Positions 46,101 to 57,353 of a stretch of 64,000 nucleotides of DNA are shown here, one piece after another. The translations under genes were made by a program, and so were the position numbers. The stretch comes from Primulina eburnea (lineage: Eukaryota > Streptophyta > Magnoliopsida > Lamiales > Gesneriaceae): assembly GCF_022965805.1 (NCBI RefSeq), contig NC_133116.1, positions 8,266,601 through 8,330,600 of the forward strand, written 5' to 3'. The stretch's first letter is position 1. Each line of letters opens with the position of its first letter. The notes below the pieces were generated by a model. That model was given only the letters and a program-made list of their open reading frames with translations, ran no database searches and was not told where the DNA came from.

Positions 46101-49100
46101 GTTCTCTTCCCCAAGTGGAAGCCAAAATCAAAATACGGATGGACAAAGACATTGCATTCTTGTTGCTGCAAGCAATCCTTACCCATTGCCTACACCAGTA
46201 TATCGACAACAGCCACAGAATCTTGAGCAGAACGATGTATCTGAAACGCAACCAGATAACCATCTATATGATGCAGAGACATTGGCAAAATCATTTGCGC
46301 AGGTACTTGTAAAACTAGCTTCTGCCAGTGCCGTCTGATCTCGAAATCCATTTTACATCACTGAGTAGCTTAAAATAATGCTTCTTTGACAGGGTTCCAT
46401 TTCTTTGTCCGTAGTTTGTCCAAAACAGCTTCCCAAACTTAGAGCAATTTATAATGCGGTAATGATGTGTGCTTTCATTTTACTCGTTCTTTAATTCTTG
46501 TTGAAATTATTGATATTTATTTCCAGGTGCAAGTCTTGCCTATGATTTTCTCATTTGAAGTCTAATTATAAGTTGGTATCTGTTTGAGCATCTTCGAGTT
46601 CTCATCTATTTGGCCTGTTAATGAGCTTTTAATCCCTTGATTCTACTGGCTAACAGAATTTCCCATTTGATTGACGACTACTAGGATTTATAGTAATGCA
46701 TTATTATATAATTTCCTATATTGCCATTCGTATGGTATAGACTAAGATTAATTTCAACATTGGATTGCTCGGGTTTGGGTATTCCTCCTCCAAAACTATG
46801 TAGCTAAGCCAGATACTTCAGAACCAGCTGGACTTAGGTAGTTTCTTAATCTAGCCTAGTTCTGTATAACATTCAAATTACTGTCAAGAGTCTACTTGTT
46901 TTCAGAAGTCTATACACTTTGGATGATTTGGACATTCACATCAATTGAAAATAAATTGCAGACCTTCAGTCCAGTTGACTCGTTAGGATTTGATTATCAA
47001 ATACACTTCGAGTTAATGCATTACTTCTAGAAAACATTAGGAAATAAGATAAAAATTTTAAGTTTAACTTTAAATTTTAACATGAAAGCAGAACTAGGGA
47101 TGCAAAATTGAAATGTGAGTCTTTCACTTTCAGAAACATGAGTAATTATTGTAGTTTCCCCACATTTTGTATCTTTTTTAACTGGGGTTTCTGTATTCTA
47201 CTCTTCAAATCCCACAGTTCTGAATTGTCTACTGAAGAGATTGAAAATACGGTCATTTAATTGAGAACTCTTTCAAGTTTCTGTGACCGATGGGTATTTT
47301 GCACATGAAGTTTTAGTTGGAATGTTTTTTAATTAAATCTGGACCTCTTCAAAGAATAGACAGCTGAATATTTCCTTTTATATCTTTTTATAAAATCCAT
47401 TAAGGACATACAAAAATGTTAAAAAAATTTATTGTAGCTTCTGTGCCCTACAAATTATAGGTAAATCCTTCTTGAAACCGCTTGAACACAATCCATTTTT
47501 TTTTTTTTTTGCTTTTAGCTAATTTAGAAAATGGATTTCAGATAAGTGAGTGACATGTTGATTCTTAAGTGGTTCAGTGAAATAAAAACCTTTCCTGACA
47601 TTGAGTGTAGATTCTTTTGTTTACATTGTCTATCTGGTATTTGGCTTGACTTTTGAATTTCACCAGCATTAATTTATCTGCATTTTCTTTTCCACCTATA
47701 ATATTGGCCATTATCGGTATTTCCGTGGTCCTAATAAATTTTGATCTAAGATAGAATTTTCCCAAACAAACATCAGAGATACGTGAAACACTAATCTCTT
47801 GTCTTCATCCATTTATCTTTCTTTTGAAATAGTAGATCTTGAAACACTGACATTATCATCAATGTATTGATTAGGGAAAACGTAATCCACGAGTTGCAGA
47901 TCATCTGATAGACAATGTCAAGAATCCTCATTTCCTTGTCCTCATCTCAGAAAATTTTGTGGAGGCCCGTTCTGCTTTAAGTTGGCCAGGAATGTCCAAT
48001 TTGCCATCCAATCAAAGTCCTGTAAAGATGGATTCAACACCTGTTCCACCCGTATCTGCTACACCTTCGGTTTCTGTCCCATCTGGTGATTTTTGAAACT
48101 TGAATTCTATGACATTTTTATCTTCCTCCTTGTTGCAGTGGTCTATAAATGAATGTTCTGTACAACCCTGTGAGTTGCTAGGTTATTTGCTTTTTTACGT
48201 TTTACTTGAAAAATGAAAGTAGATTATTTTTACGTCAATTGATTTAGTATGTTGTTGTGCAAATATTGTTTTGTGCCTTTAGGAATTATCTTTTTTCCCC
48301 ATGGCTATGGATAATAATCTTTATTTGTAGTTTTTTGAGTGGCTGAGCGCTAGAGCTCCTGTCCTTCAACTATATGATCGGAAGTTGATTCAAATGTCAG
48401 AGAGATCTGTAACACACTGTATTAATATGATATCGATTCTGAAGGATGCAATTTTTTCACCTGGTCATTGATATTCATGTGGAATCTGAGTAGGCTCCTC
48501 CTTTCCATGGAGTCCCTTGTAAATGTGGTGATTCATCAGTCTTATCTTGTGCAATTGTATTGATTAATGCTGATTGACTATGGCGAGAGTTTTTACCTTG
48601 AAAATCTTTGTCATTATTTTCTTTCATTGGGATAACTTGTTCGCGTTCACACATGCATCTATCTACATTGGTAATAACACACAGGAAGGGAAACACAACA
48701 GTAACTGTGAGACTGTTTCATTAGAACTCTGTCATAGTGCTCAGTTGAGATGTAAGATTGATGCTGATGTGTGCCTTTCTCTCTCCAGTAAATGGATCTG
48801 TAATGGGTCGGCAACCAGTGGCTGTTGGAAGTATGCCCATACCCCCTGCAACAATAAAAGTGGTAAAGCTCATATTTTTGAAGTTTCTTAACTCCTCTGT
48901 TGGGAAAATATGTAGATTCCTTTCTTCAATATTTCTGCATGTCTTTGGTACTATAATCCTTTTTAATTTGTTCAGGAGCCCACCACTGTGACTTCTGTCG
49001 CTTCCCTGCCTTCTGTGACGACGCCTGCATTTCCACACATGCCATCTGTTCCTCGAGCTGCTTCTCAAGCTGTTCCTTCCTTGCAGACATCTTCACCTCT

Positions 49101-52100
49101 GTCGGCATCTCAGGAAATGACTCCAAATAATGAAATTGTACCAGATATGAAACCTCTGGTAAATAACATGACACCCTCATTACGTCCAGTTAGCGGTGCT
49201 GCAGCAAATGTTAGAATTTTGAATCATGTCGCTCAAGCACGTCAGGTCCTTGCTGGAGGTACTTCTATTGGACTTCCTTCTATTGGGGGTACACCTATGA
49301 TCTCAAACACAGTATCCAGTGGAATGAACTCGATCCCTCCTGCCCCAAATGTGATATCCACTGGTACTTCAAGTGTCACATCAATTTCGGGGTCCTTACC
49401 AATGGCAGCGCCAGTCCAAGTTGCACAAAATTCTGCTGCTGCCTCATTTACTTCCACAGCTTCTAATATGCCTGTAAATTCGAGCCTTGGGATGTCTCAA
49501 CCGTTGAGTAATCTTCAAAATGTTAGCATGGGGCAAACAATCCCTGGCATGAGCCAAGGAAATCTTCCTGTCACTCAAATGGTACAAACAGGGATGAGTA
49601 TGAGTCAGAACGTTATGAGCAGCAATGGTGCATCTGGTATGCCTTCTGGAACTGGTGCCATGATTCCTACCCCTGGAATAGGTCCACAAATGCAGCCAGG
49701 AATGCAGCCCGTTGGTGTAAATGGAAACAGCACCTTGACAAATATGCCCTTGAATCAGCAGTCAGCAAATGCAATGCAATCAGCGCAATCAAAATATGTC
49801 AAAGTCTGGGAGGTAATAATCATTATGAGTATAAGAATGACAACTTTTATGTTGTTCCCGGTATTTTATTTTGACCTGAATTAATATTATTGTGCAACTT
49901 GCTCGGTCCGGTATTTTATTTTGACCTGAATTAATATTATGGTGCAACTTGCTCGGTTCTAACATCTGGTTCTATGGTAGACCTCTGTGAAAAGTTCTTT
50001 CAAACTTGAGGTGACTTGAATACTCTGTCTTAATTTAATGGATGAAATGTTTTGCACCACCCAACTTTAGCACCTCCGCACAATCACATAGAGATACAAA
50101 AAAACCTTCATCTGCATATAGTTTGAGATTTTTTTATGGACTTGTAAAGTTCGTCCGCTGGAAACTGCATTGTTAAAAATATCAGCTTATTACCAAGCAA
50201 CAGAAATGGGTAAAAAGTGAGATGATTAGGCAAATTGAGTTTTAGTGTCACCATTTATTGTCGCCATGATCATTTGAGCCGAGAAGTGCTTCACCAAGTT
50301 TGGTTTCTTCCTCGTGTAGCAATTTTAATCAAGTTGGAGCTACATAATTGTTTGGCCATACAATATATTACACAAAATGGCAGTTTTGGGTCCACTGCCC
50401 GCTAATTTGGTGTATGCATCGAACTTGAATAGCTGGAGGCTAGTGATTGTATATGATTCTATGTGAGTAAAACAAAGATCGTGGTGAAACAGGTGTGTTA
50501 GGTTGAAGAACTCATTGAAGGGCATGAGGTCAAAATATCTTGCCTAGAATTTTTTCATGAACAAACCGAGGATGCACTAGTAACATGACTATTATAAATG
50601 ACTATTGTAAATGCTAAGATGCGAATAACTGTGAGCAACTACCATTTTTAACAGATTAGCTTATTCCCAAGTGTTTGTGTTACCATTCCAGGGAAACTTA
50701 TCTGGACAGAGGCAAGGTCAACCTGTTTTCATCACCAAATTGGAGGTATGCTTTTCCCGTGTGTAAAATAGCAGTCCTATTATGAAAGACATCATACTTT
50801 ATTTTAGCTGATAATTTTTTAGGAGGGTATATCTTGATTCAAAATGGCCCTCCAGTGTTCATAACTTCATATTGTCAAATCAATTGAGGATATTCTGTAT
50901 GTTTTTCTCTGGTATTAGCTTCTTCTGTATTAAACTTAGCTCCATTAAAACATTCTCTGTTCCTTGTGCCAGGGATACAGGAGTGCCTCAGCTTCTGAGA
51001 CGTAAGACTACTTTTCTCTGATGTTTTATTTTGTTGCCACTTTTTCATGTATTTACATTGTGGTTCTCAAGGTTGACTAGATTGTGACAATATATTGTGA
51101 TGGTGATTAAATTGATCTAATATTTAAAAGCAGAGGATTGATATATTCTGTAATAAATTTATGGTTTTAGAAGGTGGATCTAATCAGATATACTACGGCT
51201 TGACTAAGTCACGAGTCCTTGAAATAATTAGTTAGAGGAATCTTTCAAGAACCGAGTTTGTATCATTCCATTGAAATTTATTTGATCCATCAACACAATC
51301 ACTGTTTATGCAGAAATAAGTAGTTCAGTCCTGTTTGGGCTTTTGTAAACCATACTTGTAGAGGCATGATTGTAAATTATGTCCCAGTTAGACTTCCATT
51401 TTTGGGAACACCCTTTAAATGTTTCCACCGTGTGACATTTGGACATATCACCTGTATACTAGACATGGCTCGATTTGAATTCTGCTGACATTTTGATTCT
51501 TTCAGTCTTGCTGCGAATTGGCCTGTAACAATGCAGATAGTTCGCCTGATATCGCAGGATCACATGAATAACAAGTAATTTCCTTAGTTGACTAGTACCT
51601 AATGTGCGCATTATGAATAAATTGACAATCTGTGGTTGTGTTGATTTCTTTCAACAAATGCCAGGCAATATGTTGGGAAGGCTGATTTTCTAGTTTTCCG
51701 GGCAATGAATCAACATGGGTTTCTAGGACAGCTTCAAGAAAAAAAGCTGGTAAGTGTTGTCCATACCAACCATATCTTCCCTTCAGCATCGTCTCTAAAA
51801 CTAATGAAGATAATTTCGCTTTGTTATCGTGTAATTACGCAGTGTGCAGTAATACAGCTACCGTCCCAAACATTGCTGCTATCAGTATCTGACAAAGCGT
51901 CCCGCTTGATTGGAATGCTCTTCCCTGGGGTAACGTAGCCTTGTCATAGCATCTGTATTCCAACATATCACACTAATCTTCTCGACTTTGAATCTGTTAA
52001 TAATGTTTCTTTACCAGGATATGGTTGTATTTAAGCCGCAACCACCGAATCAACAGCAACTACAGGCACAACAGCTTCAGCAGCAGCATCTTCAGCAGTT

Positions 52101-52392
52101 GCAGCAGCAGCAGCAGCAGCAGCAGCAGATGCAACAGCAGCAGCAGCAGCAGCAGCTTACACAGATGCAGCAGCAGCCACTTGGCCAGCTTCAGCAACAA
52201 CAGCCCCTTATGCAGCTGCAGCCACAACAGCAGCAAATCCAGCAATTACAACAGCAGCCTCCACAGATGGTGGGGGCGGGAATGAATCAAGGTTATAATA
52301 TTCAAGGTGCTGGACGGCCGCAGTTACTGTCTCAGGGACAGGTTTCAGCACAAGGAGCAACAAATATGCCAGGGGGAGCTTTTATGAACTAA
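43177..52392 (+). CDS. MED25: Mediator complex subunit 25
   Basis: Exons: 43177-43274, 44141-44171, 44340-44403, 45003-45133, 46099-46302, 46393-46458, 47875-48085, 48789-48862, 48976-49812, 50692-50745, 50973-51001, 51506-51574, 51665-51749, 51843-51929, 52018-52392. All introns are GT-AG, phases agree, total 2415 nt, 804 residues. The von Willebrand A domain opens the protein (KQLIVAVEGTAATGPFW, SDYLEKIVRSFCG, VQRSGWTRDMDIF, FGGGGF). A Ser/Pro/Met-rich middle follows, then the activator-interaction domain (SKYVKVWEGNLSGQRQGQP to GMLFPGDMVVFKP) and a glutamine-rich tail. MED25/PFT1 is a nuclear co-activator that binds transcription factors in jasmonate and light/flowering responses. Arabidopsis MED25 is slightly longer, mainly in the glutamine tail. 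No defect seen. Confidence 0.96.
49858..49957 (+). repeat. 50-bp tandem duplication in MED25 intron 9
   Basis: Two copies, 49858-49907 and 49908-49957, differing at one or two bases; it lies just after the splice donor at 49813. Confidence 0.9.
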
Positions 52393-53606
52393 TATAATCA
52401 TGATCCATTTAATCATTTGTAAATTTTGGTCTCATCTAGTGTTCTGTTCTCTAGTGGGGGTTATCGGATTTAATGTGCTGCTCTGTCACTCATAATAAGT
52501 TACTTTATATTTTTTAATAAGCTTAGTTTTAGGAGTTGAACTTTCAGAAGAATTGTTGTTTAATTTGAATATTCTACCGTGAAATGAAATGAAATTATTG
52601 TTTTTTTTTTTTGAAGAATTGATTTTGACGTGGTACATGACAACTGGACAAGCACTCTCATCTCTTCCAAAATTATGAAATTATTAGGATCTCTCTTCCC
52701 CCCTCTAATGCGACATATATAAGCCTGTTTCTTTTCCTTAAAAATTTAATCTTCTTCCACAATCCACATCCAAACAAAACTTGAATAATACGACTAGTTT
52801 TCAAATGTTTTGACCAAATAACCTATATGATCACAAGCACCTTCAACTCCTCTCGACCAACTACAAGAACAAAACACAATCAATCATATCCAACTTCACC
52901 AGCACAACTAATTGATTAGGTCCACCATTTGTACTAACATTTCACCGACAGAGAAGCAAACCTAATCGGTACAATTCTTTTGTGCAAATTAATCATCATC
53001 ACTTATAACCAATCTTTTTGTCTCCATCACGGTTAATTCAAAATCAAGTACCCTCTTATCTCTCAATTTTATATTTATAACTGATAATTCAAATAAGAAT
53101 ACACGAATCTCTAACAAAGGACCAACCTTAGTGTCAACCCTAGTGACGTTTTAAAGCTCGTGCAGACAATAGCACTAATGGATTAACTGTGACAAATTCT
53201 AAAAGAATTTCAAAATGGCCCATGGATTAAAACTTGGGACAAAAAGGCACACATCTCGTGATAGTCATAATAAATCCAAGACCCGTCTTCAATTCTTGCC
53301 AACCAATCACCCCCACACACACCCCACAATCAATGGTCAAAAGCTTTCATATTCATAAGAAATCCACTCTTAACAATTGACCAAATAATAATATTAAACT
53401 AACAAAACAGACTCTTTTCATCACGCAACTGAACTAATCGCAGAATCTAATCTAACTAATTAAACCTTTGGAATATAGGTATAAAAAACAATATTAATGT
53501 CGGAGAAACCATACATTCAAAGCTTGTAGCTCTTCTCTGTCTTCTGCAACTCCTCCCTTTGGCCATTGAATATAAAATCCACGTTACTGGATTTTATCAA
53601 ACTACA
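52393..53606. other. MED25 3' UTR and ASPG1 upstream region
   Basis: No gene seen. The last 130 bases form the ASPG1 promoter and leader. Confidence 0.5.
53480..53488 (+). promoter_or_regulatory. candidate TATA box of the ASPG1-like gene
   Basis: TATAAAAAA about 120 bases before the ATG, a normal distance for a plant promoter with a leader of roughly 90 bases. Confidence 0.5.
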
Positions 53607-55082
53607 ATGGAGAAAATGGGACTTCTTCTCGCTTCTTTCTTTTCATTTCTCTTCATTTTCTTCTCTCCGGTGCAGTCAAGAACACTCACATCCAGCTCAA
53701 AAACTGAGGTTCTTGATGTATCTTCTACACTGAGAAAAACCCATGATTTATCGTCGCTCAACTCCCAAAATTTGGTACGCTCAAGGCCCGATGTACAACA
53801 CCAGAAACTCTTTGTTTCTTCCGGTTCGTCTCTGAGTTTTCAGCTGCATTCTCGCTTGGGCATCCGTAGGAGTTCTGATAAAGATTACAGTGAACTCACA
53901 TTGGCTCGAATCAACCGTGACTCGGCCCGCGTCAAAGCGCTTCAGACCCGGCTAGATCTGTTGAGTTTAGGCATAAAGAAAGCAGATCTAACGCCACTGG
54001 AAGAAGAATTGGAGGATGAGAAGATTGAGGTCCCGGTAATTTCTGGGACAAGCCAAGGCAGCGGCGAGTACTTCTGCCGTGTCGGAGTTGGCAACCCGCC
54101 GACCCAATCTTACATGGTGCTCGACACCGGAAGCGACGTCAATTGGGTGCAATGCGCCCCCTGCGCGGATTGTTATCAGCAAGCAGATCCGATTTTCGAC
54201 CCGGTCCAGTCCACTTCCTTCTCCACCCTCACATGCGACACCCAGCAATGCAGGTCGCTCGATGTCTCCGAGTGCCGTAACGACACGTGTCTCTACGAGG
54301 TTTCCTACGGCGACGGCTCTTTCACCGTCGGAGATTTTGTGAGTGAGACCTTCACTTTCGGAAACTCCGCGGCGGTGAACAACCTAGCTATCGGTTGCGG
54401 CCATAACAACGAAGGTTTATTCGTCGGAGCCGCCGGATTGATCGGCTTAGGCGGCGGCTCTTTGTCTTTTCCTTCGCAAATTAACGCTTCCTCCTTCTCT
54501 TACTGCCTCGTAGACCGCGATTCTGATTCCGCTTCAACTCTCGATTTCAACTCTTCACTCCCGCCCGACGCCATTACAGCTCCATTACTCCGGAACTCCA
54601 AGCTGGAAACCTTTTACTACGTAGATTTGACGGGAATCAGCGTCGCCGGCGAGCTGTTAACAATCCCGCCGGAGACTTTTCGGGTAAACCAAAACGGAGA
54701 GGGCGGGGTCATAGTGGATTCAGGAACGGCCGTTACTAGATTACAACCGGCGGCTTATGATTCTCTGCGAGATGCATTTAAGGCGGGGACACGAGACTTG
54801 CCGTTAACCAACGGCGTTGCTCTATTCGACACGTGCTACAATTTGAGCTCGAGGCAAAGTGTGGAGGTCCCAACGGTGTCGTTTCATTTCTCGAACGGGA
54901 AAGAGCTGAGTTTACCTGCTAAGAATTACCTGATACCGGTTGATTCATCGGGGACTTTCTGTCTGGCCTTTGCTCCGACGTCGTCCTCCCTTGGGATTAT
55001 CGGTAATGTCCAGCAACAGGGGACACGTGTCAGTTACGACTTGGCTAATTCTTTAATTGCATTTTCACCCAATAAATGCTGA
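53607..55082 (+). CDS. ASPG1: ASPG1-like aspartic protease
   Basis: Single exon, 491 residues. The start at 53607 is the first ATG in frame and begins a signal peptide (MEKMGLLLASFFSFLFIFF). A propeptide follows, then the two catalytic motifs DTGSD (residues 173-177) and DSGTA (371-375) of pepsin-fold A1 proteases. The Cys-rich insert after the first motif (CAPCADCYQQADP) is typical of the plant nepenthesin-like group. The ending LGIIGNVQQQGTRVSYDL is typical too. The closest recalled match is ASPARTIC PROTEASE IN GUARD CELL 1, linked in Arabidopsis to ABA and drought response. Secretory-pathway entry follows from the signal peptide. The coding region is clearly more GC-rich than its surroundings. 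Confidence 0.93.
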   Translation: MEKMGLLLASFFSFLFIFFSPVQSRTLTSSSKTEVLDVSSTLRKTHDLSSLNSQNLVRSRPDVQHQKLFVSSGSSLSFQLHSRLGIRRSSDKDYSELTLARINRDSARVKALQTRLDLLSLGIKKADLTPLEEELEDEKIEVPVISGTSQGSGEYFCRVGVGNPPTQSYMVLDTGSDVNWVQCAPCADCYQQADPIFDPVQSTSFSTLTCDTQQCRSLDVSECRNDTCLYEVSYGDGSFTVGDFVSETFTFGNSAAVNNLAIGCGHNNEGLFVGAAGLIGLGGGSLSFPSQINASSFSYCLVDRDSDSASTLDFNSSLPPDAITAPLLRNSKLETFYYVDLTGISVAGELLTIPPETFRVNQNGEGGVIVDSGTAVTRLQPAAYDSLRDAFKAGTRDLPLTNGVALFDTCYNLSSRQSVEVPTVSFHFSNGKELSLPAKNYLIPVDSSGTFCLAFAPTSSSLGIIGNVQQQGTRVSYDLANSLIAFSPNKC

Positions 55083-55360
55083 AATTGCTTTTTAATTTTA
55101 TTGCTGTTTAGAAGAAAAAGTGTATGTGGGCTTGGGCTCGGTAACACCATAATGGTTGGCCCGGCCCACTAACATGCGTTTAGCTTCTTCTTTGTTCCAA
55201 CCATTTTGGCTTGTGTTTTGTATTGAAAGTGTGATGTAAAAATTTGTTGCAAGCTGATATTCTCGATCTTTCGATTACTTTCAAAATCAGTCTTTTATTA
55301 AAATGTTTTTGTTGGTGTGATAATTGTTACTGCTGAGTAGAACAATCGAAACATAATGTT

Positions 55361-55438
55361 TGAGCTGTTGTACAGTTTAAAATATTTGAGTTGTATATTT
55401 GAGGTGTTGTACAGTTTAAAATATTTGAGTTGTATATT
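55361..55438. repeat. 39-bp tandem duplication
   Basis: Two copies containing TGTTGTACAGTTTAAAATAT, at 55361 and 55400. Confidence 0.85.
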
Positions 55439-55707
55439 TACCACCAACTATAATTTTTATAATTTTAATTTATTAATCTTCAATGAATTAAAATATAAAT
55501 TAGTAATCTGGCTAGGTTAAAGCACCTGGCCCTCGACTTTTTTAAAGGATATTATATTTATACAATTTTTATGTATAATAATAAAAAATAAAAACAATAT
55601 TTTACCCACCCCTTGATTCTTCTTAATTCCCAAGTTTTAAATTAAATTTATAAATTTTCAATCTCAAATTTTAGAATAAAATTGAAAATATCCCAAATCT
55701 AATACTA

Positions 55708-56441
55708 GGTTATGATTTGTAGCCATGATAAAAGAATGATTATTAAATAATCATTTTTTATCTTGTGTTTGGTTCATTTTTATTTAGTTTTCAAGTCCTT
55801 GATTATGATTGAAATATCTCACTAATCATTTTATTTGTGTGATTAAATATCCTTCTCAAAGGTGTGATAATGTATAATTTTTGGATAGTGATCTTGATAA
55901 AATTGTATATTAACCATAATATCCTTGAATTATGTTCGTCAATATACTATGAAAATTAAAATTAGTAAAAATTTAATAATAAATATAATATCTAAATTTT
56001 TATTATATTTTTTATAAATTAATTTCTTATATTTTTATTATTTTCAATTATTTTAAAAAACAATAATATTATAATTATCACTAAAATTTATTTAACAATA
56101 AATTTAATATTAATATTTAAAATATTATTACTATTTTAATTATTAATTAAATATATATTTATAAATATATTTCTAATAAATATATTTAAATTAATTTAAT
56201 AAATGTAAATATAATTATAAATATTTAATTATCGATCCAATTATTTTAAGAATATATATTTAATTAGCATTTTGGGTATTTTGGTCATTACAATAAAATT
56301 TATAAAATTAATTCATAATTTTAAAATCATACCAAACACCATGTTATTTATCACACTATACTATTAATCCATATATATCATTTTCTAATCACTCTAATTA
56401 TCAATCATTTACTTATTCTATTACATGTACCAAACGGAGCC
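55708..56441 (-). mobile_element. Tourist-like MITE, family 1, copy 2
   Basis: Reading inward from its right end (minus strand) it begins GGCTCCGTTTGGTACATGTA and AGAATAAGTAAATGAT, parallel to the start of copy 1. Its left end GGTTATGATTTGTAGCCATG parallels copy 1's other terminus. TAA follows the right end and CTA precedes the left one. Confidence 0.7.
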
Positions 56442-57353
56442 TAAATATTTTCTTGTCTATCTCAATTGACTATCTAACCAAATATAATATTTTTGCTATA
56501 ATTTTAATTCTCCAAGTTGCTAGATTTCTATTATTATTATTATTATTTTGTGTACTGTTATTACTCTGTTTTTTTCTTCCCATTTTTTAAAGTATTTTAC
56601 TGTCAACCTTCAATTTTGTATTATCCCATAAATTTGTAAAAATTTTGACGTTTTACGAAACAGCAATGGTTTGACAATTTTTTTGTTTCTTGTTTTAAAC
56701 ACAATTCTACCGTTTTTGCAAGTTTATTAGTATTTTCAACTAGAATTCCCTTGTCATATGGTTTTGATCCATATGTCTTGGAATTGCAACAATTTGCACA
56801 ATTTTCTGAAATCTCAAGTGAACGAGAAAACAGCATCCGCGAAGGAATTCACGGGTTCTTGGCTGAAACAAGTGGTATAAACATATATATACAAAAAAAA
56901 AAAAAAATCTAATAGAATTCGGAGGGTATCTTGGATAGGTGACTCCAAAACAGAATACCCGTAAATAAATGTCACACACAAATGTCTTTACTGAAGAAGG
57001 CTATATAAGCACAAAGGGCGTGTCAAAGAACGAAAAACAAAGCCAGCAGCTCAGCTCAACATCGCACTGAATCACAAGAAATGCATACACTCCCAAAAAA
57101 AATGTGAAGACAAACCATATTTTAGTTTATTCTAGAAAATTCAATCCCGTGAAACGATTTCATAGAAGTTCATTGATACTTTTCTTTTGCCGCATTGGCT
57201 CCTTCATTCCCCAGTTCAGTATCTATCTGCACAAAGTAAAGAGTACATGGTATGAGAAGAGGTGTGTGAAAGTACCAGAAAATGCGTGGATTCGGCCACA
57301 AGCAAGAACGAAAATTTCATGTTACCTTCCAAACTAGGAATTTTTCAGCTTAT
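56442..57353. other. intergenic, 3' flank of the NLR gene
   Basis: AT-rich sequence and the probable 3' UTR of the leftward-reading NLR. No other gene seen. Confidence 0.5.

Noticed and set aside
52025..52285. Serine-rich and leucine-rich frames over the MED25 tail
   Set aside because: Frame shadows of the CAG repeat.
53559..53606. Possible upstream start for the aspartic protease
   Set aside because: The frame is open back to 53559 but begins with TTG. The first ATG (53607) also starts the signal peptide.
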